Assembly (NCBI RefSeq): GCF_021391675.1
Contig: NZ_CP090095.1
Span: 4,005,001-4,069,000, forward strand
Source: Neorhizobium galegae
GTDB lineage: Bacteria > Pseudomonadota > Alphaproteobacteria > Rhizobiales > Rhizobiaceae
Direction of reading: 5' to 3'
Length of the DNA stretch: 64,000 bases
Part shown: positions 48,016 through 55,902 of the stretch, piece by piece
How the letters are laid out: every line of letters starts with the position of its first letter
How positions within the stretch are numbered: the stretch's first letter is position 1
The notes under the pieces: model-generated
What the model was told of the DNA's origin: nothing
The model's input: only the letters and a program-made list of their open reading frames with translations
Database searches by the model: none
Translations under genes and position numbers: made by a program

Positions 48016-48629
48016 TCGGCCGAGCCCTCCGTCGCGGTGGCGGCAAGGGCGGCGTGCAGCGTGGCGAAGTGCCGGATCCGCTTATTCTTGGCGATCGTGA
48101 ATTCCTCGATGCCCACAGCGAAGACAGGGACACCGCATGCGAGCGCAGCGCCGAGCTCCACCCATCCACCCTTCAAGACATCGGCCGGCTCACGATAGAG
48201 GACCAGCGCGGAGGCGGTCGAAGCTTCGAGAATGCAACGCCGCCATAGATCGGACAGATCGCCGCTCTCGCCTGCGCCTGCCTCGTCGATCCATGTCGAG
48301 ATGATCGGAAATCCTGCCTCCCGAAGCCGGCGCCAGCGATCGGCGTGTTTCGTCTTGCTGGCGATGTAGATCCCACGCCTATGTGATTGGGGTGGTGGGG
48401 CCGTGCCAAATGGCTGGCTCGGCAGGGGTTTGCCATACATCAAGTTCAGGGCATGACCGGTCTCCCGTTCGTGCCGGTGGCCGAGGTCCATGTCGAGGCT
48501 CATGTGGATGCAACCGGTGCTGTCCTGGTACCACCATCCAATCGGCTCTGAATCTACTGCCGGAGAGAACGGGGCTAGAGATTCGGCGAAGTTTTCGTGG
48601 ACCCCTGGCACGGGCTGACGATCGGTCAT
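48012..48629 (-). CDS. Nucleoside 2-deoxyribosyltransferase-like protein with N-terminal module
   Basis: 205 residues. The C-terminal part (about 85-195) resembles the nucleoside 2-deoxyribosyltransferase fold: GIYIASKTKHADRWRRLRE, FPIISTWIDE, ASALVLYREPADVLKGGWVELGAAL with the substrate-type Glu, and VPVFAVG. The N-terminal part (EPIGWWYQDSTGCIHMSLD) is a separate module joined through a Pro-rich stretch (TAPPPQS). Phages use such enzymes in nucleotide supply, and the neighbour is a DNA methyltransferase; a role in base modification or salvage is inference. Confidence 0.7.
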   Translation of the reverse strand: MTDRQPVPGVHENFAESLAPFSPAVDSEPIGWWYQDSTGCIHMSLDMDLGHRHERETGHALNLMYGKPLPSQPFGTAPPPQSHRRGIYIASKTKHADRWRRLREAGFPIISTWIDEAGAGESGDLSDLWRRCILEASTASALVLYREPADVLKGGWVELGAALACGVPVFAVGIEEFTIAKNKRIRHFATLHAALAATATEGSAE

Positions 48630-48961
48630 TGCTGCGCCTCCTGCATGGCGGCGATGTGCATCGAGACGCGCGGGAGGCTGATCTTCATGAATCGGGACCG
48701 GCCCATCTCGTCTTCGTAGATGCAGCGCTCGACGACAATCTTCTTGTCGTTCGGCATGCGGCGCAGCTTCAGGCGTTCGCGCAGCCAGACGTCTCGATGC
48801 ATTGCGATGAAGCCGATGATGGCCGCATAGTGCGCCTTGTCTGGTGCCCGGCTGGCGATCGTCGAAGGCGCGTCACCGGCAAGGTAGGCGGCGCGGATCG
48901 CCGGCTCGTCGAGCTCGATTGTCGTGACCCGTTTCTCAATTCTGTTCGTCTGTTTGCCCAT
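48626..48961 (-). CDS. Phage early protein of unknown function
   Basis: 111 residues, basic, beginning MGKQTNRIEKRVTTIELDE; helical with a C-terminal RFMKISLPRVSMHIAAMQEAQ. The ATG at 48961 has GGAGG five bases upstream. Its stop overlaps the start of the next gene by four bases. The first part (AIRAAYLAGDAPSTIASRA) hints at a helix-turn-helix but is not decisive. Confidence 0.65.
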   Translation of the reverse strand: MGKQTNRIEKRVTTIELDEPAIRAAYLAGDAPSTIASRAPDKAHYAAIIGFIAMHRDVWLRERLKLRRMPNDKKIVVERCIYEDEMGRSRFMKISLPRVSMHIAAMQEAQQ

Positions 48962-49027
48962 CATAGCCTCCAAAGCCGGTTTTGGATGCCGTCGCCTCTC
49001 TGACAGGCGGCGGTCACCAAAGCTGGC

Positions 49028-49993
49028 TTACATGGACGATGAGCCGGACATTTCCGGCGTGCCCTGGTAGGCGGGAAGGCCCGTCGCGCTGGCGGCGCGG
49101 GCAAGATCGCGCATCACCTGCTCGGTGATGTACTGGTCGGGCCGGTAAAGCTGGTAGAACCAGGTGATGCCTTCCTTGGCACGATAGCGGAGGCGGACCG
49201 GAACGCGGGTCGGCTCTCCCTGGAAGAACGGCGGAAGCTGGATGATGAAGAGAGACGGAATGGTGAGCTTGTCGCCCTTCATGTCCCGGTGTTCTTCCTC
49301 GAAGCTGATCTCGCCCTCGCCGCTCGACAGGGTGACGATGTTGGAGACCTTGGTCTGCGCATGGATTTTCAGACCGCGGGACAGGAGCTGCAGCTCGTTG
49401 GGGTATGCCATCTTGCCGCCAAGTTTCGCTTCCCAGAAGGTGATCTCGTCCTCGTGCGGAGCGGCAAGCTCGCCGATGCGGTCTTCGATGAACTCGGCAA
49501 AATCGACCTGATTCATCGGCTTCTTGTTGCCGGCAACCCAAGCCTGCCATTCTTCGGACAGCGGGAACGGGTAGTGGATGCGGTGGTGCCCTTTATCCGG
49601 GCTTCCGAGGGTGGTGAAGGTGTCCTTGCTGCCCTCGACAACATTCGCGATGTTCATCTGGTGGTAGTCGATGACAGTAGTGAAGGACGGCTTCGGCCAG
49701 TTGGTGTCGGCGAAGATCACCGAGTGATCGGTCATGTGGCGCTCTGTCAGCTCAATGAAGCTGTCGAGCGTGGTGGCCTTTGCGGTGCCCGTCTTGCGCT
49801 CGGGCGTATCGCGCCAGCTGTCGAAATGGCTCTTGATGCCAGCGGCGGTGCCATCCTTCGGATTGAGCAGAAGGGGAATGCTGGTCGGGACGCCCTTGGC
49901 ACCGGGTGGCGCTGTGACGCTGACGATCTGGAAGCCCTTCTCCCTGACGAGATCGGCAACGGCATTGACGGCAGTTTCGGACAGCTGGTCCAT
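49028..49993 (-). CDS. DUF2303 family phage protein
   Basis: 321 residues with the DUF2303 pattern: LDSFIELTERHM (about 76-87), VIFAD, TVIDYHQ, GHHRIHYPFPLSEEWQAW (about 135-152), MNQVDFAEFIEDRIGEL and a C-terminal PVRLRYRAKEGITWFYQL. DUF2303 proteins are frequent in early or recombination regions of temperate phages of proteobacteria. The function is not established. GGAG lies about 10 bases before the start. Confidence 0.88.
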   Translation of the reverse strand: MDQLSETAVNAVADLVREKGFQIVSVTAPPGAKGVPTSIPLLLNPKDGTAAGIKSHFDSWRDTPERKTGTAKATTLDSFIELTERHMTDHSVIFADTNWPKPSFTTVIDYHQMNIANVVEGSKDTFTTLGSPDKGHHRIHYPFPLSEEWQAWVAGNKKPMNQVDFAEFIEDRIGELAAPHEDEITFWEAKLGGKMAYPNELQLLSRGLKIHAQTKVSNIVTLSSGEGEISFEEEHRDMKGDKLTIPSLFIIQLPPFFQGEPTRVPVRLRYRAKEGITWFYQLYRPDQYITEQVMRDLARAASATGLPAYQGTPEMSGSSSM

Positions 49994-50055
49994 GGTTCAA
50001 ATTCTCCATTAATAAGATGAGGGTGCCGATTCGTCAGACGACGAGCAGGCGGTGA

Positions 50056-50418
50056 TCAGGACGGGCGGGTGAGGCCCTTGCGGTTGTGGTCGATCTCGAA
50101 GGGGCCGCCGATCATGTCCATCTGCTGGGGGTGCTCGGTGGAAATGTTGCCGTCGTCGAGGGCGAAATAAACGGTCGAGCGGCGCGGAAGCTTCGGCAGC
50201 TTCACCGGTGGGATGTCGCAGTTGAACTCGATCGTATCGCCGGCCGCCGTCAGCTTCATCTCAAGCTTGACGGTGGCGGAGAACTTGCGATTCGGCTGCG
50301 CGGCGACCAGATCGACCAGGGCCTTCTGGGTCTCTTGCAGAACGTCTGTCAGTTCCTTGTTCAGCTCGCCCCGTTCGAGCAGGCCGAGCAGCAGTTTTGC
50401 ATCGCGTATGATTTTCAT
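50056..50418 (-). CDS. Phage early protein of unknown function
   Basis: 120 residues from MKIIRDAKLLLGLLERG. A helical N-terminus with VLQETQKALVDLVAAQP is followed by beta strands (KFSATVKLEMKLTAAGDTIEF) and a C-terminal DMIGGPFEIDHNRKGLTRP. It lies just upstream of the DUF2303 gene; this pairing suggests a partner in the same process. The start at 50418 follows GGGGAGAA. Confidence 0.7.
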   Translation of the reverse strand: MKIIRDAKLLLGLLERGELNKELTDVLQETQKALVDLVAAQPNRKFSATVKLEMKLTAAGDTIEFNCDIPPVKLPKLPRRSTVYFALDDGNISTEHPQQMDMIGGPFEIDHNRKGLTRPS

Positions 50419-50482
50419 GGGTGTTCTCCCCGGTTTCCCATCGGGACCGCCCCGAGGGTGACGAACGTTTGCCGGTCGCCCT

Positions 50483-50656
50483 TCAGAGGCGGCGGGCGAT
50501 CTCGAAGCCAAGCCAGAAGACGATCACGCTCAGGCACAGGAATTCGACCGCGCGAGCGCGCCAGAAGTTGGCGGTAGCAAGGATGTCGAGGAACTCGCGG
50601 CGGCTCTGCTCGCGACGAGATTCTATAGCGAAGGGGATGACGCGGATGGTGTTCAT
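50483..50656 (-). CDS. Small single-span membrane protein
   Basis: 57 residues: a basic N-terminal helix (NTIRVIPFAIESRREQSRRE) and one hydrophobic segment VEFLCLSVIVFWLGFEIARRL at the end. The start overlaps the stop of the upstream gene by four bases (ATGA), which supports it as real. Function unknown. Confidence 0.65.
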   Translation of the reverse strand: MNTIRVIPFAIESRREQSRREFLDILATANFWRARAVEFLCLSVIVFWLGFEIARRL

Positions 50657-50883
50657 GCCGGCGTCCTCGGGGCAGCACGCTTAGTCTTGGTAACCTTGAT
50701 GCCGGGAAACAGCTTCTCGACATGCTTGTTCGCGTCAGCCGACGAGGCAGCGAGAACGTCGTGCTTGGAGCCGTCCGCGAGATGGACGCGGAAATGCGTT
50801 TGAGGGGCTGTCTTAGCCGCAGCCGCGGGCGGGCGCTTCAGATTGAGCCCGCGCTGGTCGAAGATGTGGTCGGTCGCCGGCAT
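50653..50883 (-). CDS. Small basic phage protein
   Basis: 76 residues, Lys/Ala/Pro-rich at both ends, with a central THFRVHLADGSKHDVLAASS and EKLFPGIKVTKTKR. The beta-rich core with a basic tail could bind nucleic acid. It is coupled to the small membrane protein downstream. No family recognised. Confidence 0.6.
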   Translation of the reverse strand: MPATDHIFDQRGLNLKRPPAAAAKTAPQTHFRVHLADGSKHDVLAASSADANKHVEKLFPGIKVTKTKRAAPRTPA

Positions 50884-50888
50884 CGCGA

Positions 50889-51152
50889 TTAGATCCGGTT
50901 TTCGAACATGCCGGTGGCGCGATTAGCCGGCACTGAGACGCGGGTCTGATAGGTGCTGAGCGTAACAGCACGGGCACGGGCATCGTCCGCGATGTCCATT
51001 AGCTGAGCCTGGGTGATGCCAAGGCACGCCTTCAGGTCGTCGGCGGTGCAGCCTTCGCCGAAGCGGCGCATTGCTTCGGCAAGGCAAGCAACCTGCTCGT
51101 CGCGATTTCGGCAAAGTGGAAAAGCGTTATGGTTCTGGATCTGCTGGCGCAT
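50889..51152 (-). CDS. First gene of the leftward early operon, unknown function
   Basis: 87 residues from MRQQIQNHNAFPLCRNRDE. The middle (GCTADDLKACLGITQAQLMDIADDARARA) could fold as a small helix-turn-helix. GGAGAG lies just before the start. It begins the operon that runs through DUF2303 and the methyltransferase to the integrase and lies below the operator-like repeats at 51265-51322. Confidence 0.6.
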   Translation of the reverse strand: MRQQIQNHNAFPLCRNRDEQVACLAEAMRRFGEGCTADDLKACLGITQAQLMDIADDARARAVTLSTYQTRVSVPANRATGMFENRI

Positions 51153-51264
51153 GGTTCTCTCCATCTTGAAGGGGACCCCGCTGGACCGGCGCGTGATTGG
51201 CGGTGGCGCGCCGGTCCCTCTCGTTGCGGGGAGGTCCTCGCCGCGGTGCGGCTTGGATGAAATG

Positions 51265-51322
51265 GAAATTAAATCCAATTTATGGAAACGTCAATCGGGA
51301 AGTTGGATTAATTTTCCAACTT
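51265..51322. promoter_or_regulatory. Early-left promoter region with operator-like repeats
   Basis: An AT-rich stretch in otherwise GC-rich DNA holds a perfect inverted repeat AAGTTGGA (51300-51307) and TCCAACTT (51315-51322) with a 7-base spacer TTAATTT. A second half-site pattern, AAATCCAATTTATGGA, lies at about 51271-51286. The GGATT...AATCC type half-sites match those at 52376-52390, suggesting that one repressor acts at both places, as CI does at OL and OR of lambda. Confidence 0.65.
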
Positions 51323-51383
51323 GCTGATTCGCCTAGACTCTCGGTTGCACTTATGGATTCAGTAAGAACCAAAGGAGAACAAA

Positions 51384-51617
51384 ATGCAGATGGAGATGAG
51401 CCGAGAGGTGCGGATTTTTGATCTGCACATTCGATGTGAGAACTGCCTTAGGGAATATTTGCGGGCTGTCGAAGTTCCGAATGTGGATGACGCGCCGTCT
51501 GACGAGGACGAGTTGATGGAAAGCGGCTTCCTAGGATCGCTGCGGTTCTCCTGTCGCCGTTGTGAAGGAACGATTGGGCGCCTGTTCGGCGTGTCACGCC
51601 GGCGACCTGAGGCTTAA
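51384..51617 (+). CDS. Small zinc-ribbon-like protein
   Basis: 77 residues with two CxxC pairs, CENC (about 18-21) and CRRC (about 57-60), and an acidic segment between. AAGGAGAA precedes the start. It is transcribed towards the repressor gene and overlaps its end by four bases. It lies between the two operator regions, where lambda keeps rex/ren-type accessory genes. Function unknown. Confidence 0.7.
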   Translation: MQMEMSREVRIFDLHIRCENCLREYLRAVEVPNVDDAPSDEDELMESGFLGSLRFSCRRCEGTIGRLFGVSRRRPEA

Positions 51618-52330
51618 AGAGGAACCTCGTTCTGTATCTTCCTCACCAGCGCAATGACTTCAACGGTGGTTCCTTCGTCGGCCGCCATGTCCCGCTGCAC
51701 CACAATGGGCTTATGTTTCGGGTTGGTTGACCTCGGGTGAAACTCGGTCCGGTCCTGGTATATTTCAACCTGTTTGACCGACCATTCGCGGATATGCCCG
51801 CCGTCTCTTGTGCGCTCAACCACCACAACCATTCGATCCCGCAAAGGAACCTCGTGTGCAACATCCTCATATGCGACACATACGACGCGGTCACCAGGCA
51901 GGATTGCTCGGGGCCGGAGATCGTTCATTGAATCTCCGCCGACATTGAAGATAAGTAAGCGCGCGTTCGGGAATCGTTCGTCGGGCGACAAGGTCATGTA
52001 CTCACTCTCGGACTGATCGAATTGATCCACCTCCCGAAAGGTTCCGGCCTCTACCGTTCCGACAATTGCTGCCGATGTCATGCGCTCGCGCACAGGGAAT
52101 GCATCTGCATCCGCGGCGTCCAGTCCATCCCGTAGCCAAAGGAGCGGCTTGCTCACTGTGTCTGCGAGCTTCTGCATGACGTCACCGCGAGGTTGATCAA
52201 TGTCCCCCCGGAGGTATTTGTTGATGTTGTCATAAGGCACGCCTGAACGGCGAGCCAACTCAGCCTTATTCCAGCCAAGTTCCTTACGGGCTTGATCAAG
52301 TCGTTTCCACCATTCCATATCAAGCATCAT
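51614..52330 (-). CDS. Phage CI-like repressor (HTH plus S24/LexA-like domain)
   Basis: About 238 residues. The N-terminal HTH shows RKELGWNKAELARRSGVPYDNINKYLRG (about 14-41). The C-terminal half resembles the S24 peptidase fold of LexA and CI: a likely cleavage-region AIVGTVEAGTFREVD (about 87-101), catalytic Ser in FNVGGDSMNDLRPRAI and possible Lys partner further on. Such repressors are inactivated by RecA during the SOS response. The start at 52330 follows the operator repeats that separate it from the rightward Cro-like gene. Confidence 0.88.
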   Translation of the reverse strand: MMLDMEWWKRLDQARKELGWNKAELARRSGVPYDNINKYLRGDIDQPRGDVMQKLADTVSKPLLWLRDGLDAADADAFPVRERMTSAAIVGTVEAGTFREVDQFDQSESEYMTLSPDERFPNARLLIFNVGGDSMNDLRPRAILPGDRVVCVAYEDVAHEVPLRDRMVVVVERTRDGGHIREWSVKQVEIYQDRTEFHPRSTNPKHKPIVVQRDMAADEGTTVEVIALVRKIQNEVPL

Positions 52331-52332
52331 AG

Positions 52333-52390
52333 TTCCGGATAAAAATTCCGGATTGGATTTCCAGTGCCTTGTAATTGGATTTATAATCCA
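52333..52390. promoter_or_regulatory. Operator region between repressor and Cro-like genes
   Basis: A 15-base site TGGATTTATAATCCA (52376-52390: TGGATT, 3-base spacer, AATCCA) lies 13 bases before the Cro-like start. Upstream are two direct copies of TTCCGGAT (52333-52340 and 52346-52353), each containing the palindrome TCCGGA, and GGATTGGATTTCC (52351-52363). These sites would allow competition between repressor and Cro-like protein for the divergent promoters. Confidence 0.65.
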
Positions 52391-52403
52391 GTATTTGTTC
52401 AGC

Positions 52404-52649
52404 ATGAGTGAAGCTCTTTCGATCAGGGACGTCATCAAGGTAGCTGGAGGGCCGGCGGCTGTTCAGGCCGAACTGGAGAGGCGAGGCCACGACCTCACGC
52501 GCGACGCGATCTACAAGTGGCCGAAAACCGGCGTCCCGGATCGCTATTGGGATGCCTTGATTCAGCTTACCGACCTTGGCCCCAAAGAACTCTATCGTGC
52601 CAACTGCGCGGCTCGCGAACAAACAGTGCTTCAGGAGGCCGTCGAATGA
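52404..52649 (+). CDS. Cro-like regulator (carph-isopro domain)
   Basis: 81 residues beginning MSEALSIRDVIKVAGGPAAV, with ELERRGHDLTRDAIYKWPKTG and VPDRYWDALIQL. The GGPAAVQAEL...AIYKW pattern with a helix-turn-helix is the carph-isopro type found at the Cro position of many alphaproteobacterial prophages. It is divergent from the repressor. The stop overlaps the next small ORF by four bases. Confidence 0.85.
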   Translation: MSEALSIRDVIKVAGGPAAVQAELERRGHDLTRDAIYKWPKTGVPDRYWDALIQLTDLGPKELYRANCAAREQTVLQEAVE

Positions 52650-52777
52650 GGCGCTTCCACCTAAAGTTCCTCCAGCGCTGCCTCTCGGGTACGGGTTGCG
52701 CCAACTGTCGCCGGAGTGGCGGACCTCAATGCTCCGGCGACTTTCTTTTTCTGCAGATGGCATGCGGTCCCCCGTGA
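52646..52777 (+). CDS. Possible small Cys-rich protein
   Basis: 43 residues starting MRRFHLKFLQRCLSGTGC, with five Cys (CANC and a later Cys pair). The start overlaps the Cro-like stop (ATGA) and has AGGAGG ten bases upstream. It is short and without known relatives to me, so it may be only an open frame. Confidence 0.35.
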   Translation: MRRFHLKFLQRCLSGTGCANCRRSGGPQCSGDFLFLQMACGPP

Positions 52778-52869
52778 TTTGACAGGCGGACCTTAAGCCG
52801 CCTCCCGGCGGCATTCACGGAATCAAACCATCCACCTTTTTTCCTTGACCGATTTTCAGGGGTATTTTC

Positions 52870-53313
52870 GTGCGCCCACTCGACGCCAAAGAACAGGAAG
52901 CTCTCAAGGCCGCGACGGCTGCGAGCTATGACGCCATCGGCGGTGTCACTCGCGCCGCCGATGCGATCGGGGTCGCGTCGTCGACCCTTACGAAATATGC
53001 CTCTACCGGCTCGGAATGGGTTTCGAGCTACATCCGTCTCGACCTTGCTGTGGCACTGGATCGGCGGACGTCGCATCCCTTCTTCCTCGATGCCATGAGC
53101 CGCCTGGTTCGCAACGAACCGATCGCGCCGGCAACGTCGCTCACGCCAACCGCAGTCCTGAAACTCGATGGGGTGCTCGACGACGTCGTGCGTGAGGTCG
53201 TGCGCGCAATCGAGGACGGCAGAATCGACGCTGCGGAGCGGGCCGCCGTGCGCAGCCGCATCGTCGCCGCCCAGCAGGATCTCGCGCGGCTCTTTTCAAT
53301 GATGGGAGGATGA
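52870..53313 (+). CDS. CII-like phage regulator
   Basis: 147 residues with a GTG start at 52870. The N-terminal half (ATAASYDAIGGVTRAADAIG, then VASSTLTKYAS, about 15-48) is a helix-turn-helix of the phage CII/CP76 style, and SSYIRLDLAVALD follows. A C-terminal helix ends VRSRIVAAQQDLARLF. It lies second in the rightward operon, where lambda has cII. Confidence 0.7.
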   Translation: MRPLDAKEQEALKAATAASYDAIGGVTRAADAIGVASSTLTKYASTGSEWVSSYIRLDLAVALDRRTSHPFFLDAMSRLVRNEPIAPATSLTPTAVLKLDGVLDDVVREVVRAIEDGRIDAAERAAVRSRIVAAQQDLARLFSMMGG

Positions 53314-53314
53314 G

Positions 53315-53530
53315 ATGGGAAATGTCTCCGACAAGGCGCGGGCATTCGTCAACCTTGTGGCGAGCAATCTGCCCGAAGGCGACGACGAAGCGCTTGGCGC
53401 GGCCGCCACGGCTTGCGCCTACGCCTGCATCAAGCGTGGCCACGACGACGTCGACGCGCATGTCGCGCTGCAGGCGGCGCTGGATGGGTTGCGCCACAGG
53501 ATGAATGACGACGGCGGGGTGCTCCAATGA
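53315..53530 (+). CDS. Small phage protein of unknown function
   Basis: 71 residues starting GNVSDKARAFVNLVASNLPE, helical, with ACAYACIKRGHDDVDAHVAL. It follows the CII-like gene by one base and overlaps the next by four, so it is part of the coupled operon. Confidence 0.6.
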   Translation: MGNVSDKARAFVNLVASNLPEGDDEALGAAATACAYACIKRGHDDVDAHVALQAALDGLRHRMNDDGGVLQ

Positions 53531-53751
53531 CCGCCACGATCATCCAGCCGATCGGCGGCCATGCACGTGCCTTCATGCGGCAGGTGGTTATGAACTCGGG
53601 CGTGATTTGCGTCACGGGTGCCGATGAATTGGCGCTGGCCGGAGAATGTTTCTCCGCCGGATATCTCGATCATGATGCCGGCGACCGCTTCACCTTCGTC
53701 ATCACCGAAAAGGGCAAGGATTATCTCCGGCGCCTCGCGAGGTGCGAGTGA
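53527..53751 (+). CDS. Small phage protein, possible winged helix
   Basis: 74 residues. The end FTFVITEKGKDYLRRLAR looks like the last helix of a winged-helix fold. Both ends overlap the neighbouring genes (ATGA before, TGATG after). Function unknown. Confidence 0.6.
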   Translation: MTATIIQPIGGHARAFMRQVVMNSGVICVTGADELALAGECFSAGYLDHDAGDRFTFVITEKGKDYLRRLARCE

Positions 53752-55160
53752 TGACTTATTCCGGGAAAAAGCCCTTTACGGTCCCAGGCATTCGCGGCCT
53801 CGAAATCATCCGCACCGCGGTGGCGGGCGGCATTTTCGACGATGGCAAACGGCAATCGGACCGGCAGGCGGCGGCGAAAGCCAACGGGAACGGCTATCTC
53901 GACCGCGATCCGAAGGACGGGGCGAAGTGGTATCCGACCGAAAAGGCTCGGGAGATGCTGGCCTGGCTGGAAACTCAGATCGCAGGTGGTATCGCCGTTC
54001 CGGTTGCGTCTGTTGGCGAGCCGGCCGGAACGGGTGTCGCGGCGATGGAAGCCAAACTGGGCACGGCCCGGTCATTGCTCGCCCATGGCGACGTGATGGC
54101 GGCGCGGGAACTCGCCGAGGGCATATATGAGCAGGCGAAGGCCGGCGGTCGGTTCTCGGCGCGGTTCCGGCTGAAGGAAAGCCTTGAGGCCTGTCACCGT
54201 ATCCAGGCGGATGCGCTCAGCATCGAAGTCCGGACCAAAATGCGGATTGCCGAGGAGTGGGAGAAGGCGAAGGCGGAAGGCAAGACCTTGAAAGGGCGCC
54301 CGAAAAGCGTTCCAGACGAGAACGCTTTCACGGCCGAAGAAGCTGGCCTGACCCGCAAGGATCTCCACTACGCGAAACAGCTTCTTGAGGCCGACCGGCG
54401 GGAGCCGGGTATTGCTGAACGGGCCATTGCCGCGCGGCTGCAGGCTGGACTGGAGCCATCGCGGTCCAACCTGCGCGTCTCGATAGGCACTAAGACGGCG
54501 ACCAAGGAAGAGCGCGGCGACAATCTCTACCAGACCGGCCCGGAAGCAATGTTCACCCTTCTGGGATTGGAAAGCTTCTGCTCGACGATCTTCGAGCCGG
54601 CGTGCGGCAAGGGCGCGATCGTGCGGCATCTGGAGGCAGCGGGTTGGGATGATCTCATCCTCGCCGACCTCATTGACTACGGCACGGCTGACCAGTTCGG
54701 CGAGGTCCAGAAGGTCGAGGACTTCCTCACCTCGGCGCCGCTGGAGGTAGACGGCGATTTCGATATCGTCACCAATCCGCCCTACGGGGCGGCGCTGAAC
54801 GCTTTCGTAGCCCACGCGCTGCGTGTCCACCGGCCGCGCAAAATGGCGCTACTGCTGAACGTCAACTTCTTCGGCGGGTTCGACGACGACGACCGCAATT
54901 TCACGCTCGACGAATGCTCGCCCGCGCGGATCTGGTGGTTCTCGCGCCGGCTGCCGATGATGCACCGGGAAGGCTGGGAAGGGAACAAGGCCAACAGCAG
55001 CATGAACACGGCGTGGTTTATCTGGGAGCTGCAGCCGGACGGCACCTATGCGACCCCGACCGTTATCCGGCGGGTCGACTGGAAGGATTACGTGCCGGCG
55101 GAACTGGCGGCGGTGGTCAATGACGAGGCCGAGACCGATGCGGATGAGGTGGCGGCATGA
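53751..55160 (+). CDS. Phage N6-adenine-type DNA methyltransferase
   Basis: 469 residues. The C-terminal half holds a SAM-dependent MTase: motif [21 protein letters not shown] (about 284-303) and catalytic NPPYG (in [13 protein letters not shown], about 345-357), the amino-methyltransferase type. The N-terminal half has a possible winged helix ([17 protein letters not shown] and a basic HTH-like part at about 190-215, [19 protein letters not shown]). The start at 53751 overlaps the preceding stop. It could mark phage DNA against host restriction or regulate expression; the target site cannot be read. Confidence 0.82.
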   Translation: MTYSGKKPFTVPGIRGLEIIRTAVAGGIFDDGKRQSDRQAAAKANGNGYLDRDPKDGAKWYPTEKAREMLAWLETQIAGGIAVPVASVGEPAGTGVAAMEAKLGTARSLLAHGDVMAARELAEGIYEQAKAGGRFSARFRLKESLEACHRIQADALSIEVRTKMRIAEEWEKAKAEGKTLKGRPKSVPDENAFTAEEAGLTRKDLHYAKQLLEADRREPGIAERAIAARLQAGLEPSRSNLRVSIGTKTATKEERGDNLYQTGPEAMFTLLGLESFCSTIFEPACGKGAIVRHLEAAGWDDLILADLIDYGTADQFGEVQKVEDFLTSAPLEVDGDFDIVTNPPYGAALNAFVAHALRVHRPRKMALLLNVNFFGGFDDDDRNFTLDECSPARIWWFSRRLPMMHREGWEGNKANSSMNTAWFIWELQPDGTYATPTVIRRVDWKDYVPAELAAVVNDEAETDADEVAA

Positions 55161-55902
55161 ACGCGCTTCCCTATCGCCGCAAGGAAGTGATCGGCGATTG
55201 CACGCTGTACCTCGGTGATTGCCTGGAGATCATGCCGACCCTTGGAAAAGTCGATGCAATCGTTAGCGACCCTCCTTACGGCATAGCGTTTTCCCATGGT
55301 TCTGGTGGCGATGGTATTGGGGGGGGCGCTACGTGTCCAAGTTCAATAACGTCGCGATCCATGGCGATGACAAGCCGTTCGACCCGAGGCACATGGTTTC
55401 CGCCGCTCCTGTCGTAGTTCTGTGGGGCGCCAATCACTTCGCCGACAAGCTCCCGGCTTCATCCAAATGGCTGATCTGGGACAAGAGAAAGGGTTTTACG
55501 CGAAATGATTTTGCAGACTGTGAGATAGCCTGGACGAACCAGAAGGGCGTTGCGCGCCTGATAGCCCATTACTGGAACGGGATGATGCGCGACTCCGAGA
55601 AGGGGGTCCCAAGGGTACATCCGACGCAAAAGCCGATTGTTGTCATGGAGTGGGCACTCCGTGAAGTGTCCACGGTAGGGCAACTGATCCTTGATCCATA
55701 TATGGGCTCTGGCACGACGGGGGTAGCCTGCGTCAAGTCCGGCCGTCCCTTTGTCGGCATAGAGATCGATAATGGGTACTTCGAGATCGCTTGCGAGCGC
55801 ATCCGCAAGGCCTACGCGCAGCCGGATATGTTCGTGGCGGCGCCGGAAAAGCCGGCTGTAGCGGAACAGTTCGGCCTTTCGCTGGAAGGCGGTGAGGCAT
55901 GA
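55157..55902 (+). pseudogene. Phage DNA methyltransferase (DPPY type), frame broken in a G8 tract
   Basis: The first frame starts at 55157 and shows [20 protein letters not shown] then SDPPYGIAF, the catalytic motif IV. The frame breaks in a run of eight G (55319-55326). The second frame continues with [46 protein letters not shown] and the SAM motif DPYMGSGTTGVACVKSGRPF to 55902. With six or nine G the two join into one protein of about 248 residues with motif order IV-VIII-I (beta class). A sequencing slip, a decayed gene, or slipped-strand phase variation are all possible. The start overlaps the upstream methyltransferase by four bases. Confidence 0.85.

Larger units (their letters stand above)
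45305..48406 (-). repeat. Dispersed Ser-Pro-x-Pro linker repeat (nine copies) in the prophage left arm
   Basis: Copies on the minus strand lie at about 45305-45332, 45806-45825, 45942-45961, 46262-46282, 46392-46411, 47055-47073, 47151-47171, 47291-47310 and 48383-48406. The plus-strand form is close to TTCGGTTGGGGCGCTGGTGA; the copies at 46392 and 47291 match in 18 of 20 bases. In frame they encode SPAPQPN, SPAPETN, SPGPQPR, SPSPPPN, SPPAPDV, TPPPETS, APAPEKQ, SPAPPAQ and TAPPPQS. They separate short protein modules in at least four adjacent genes. Confidence 0.75.
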
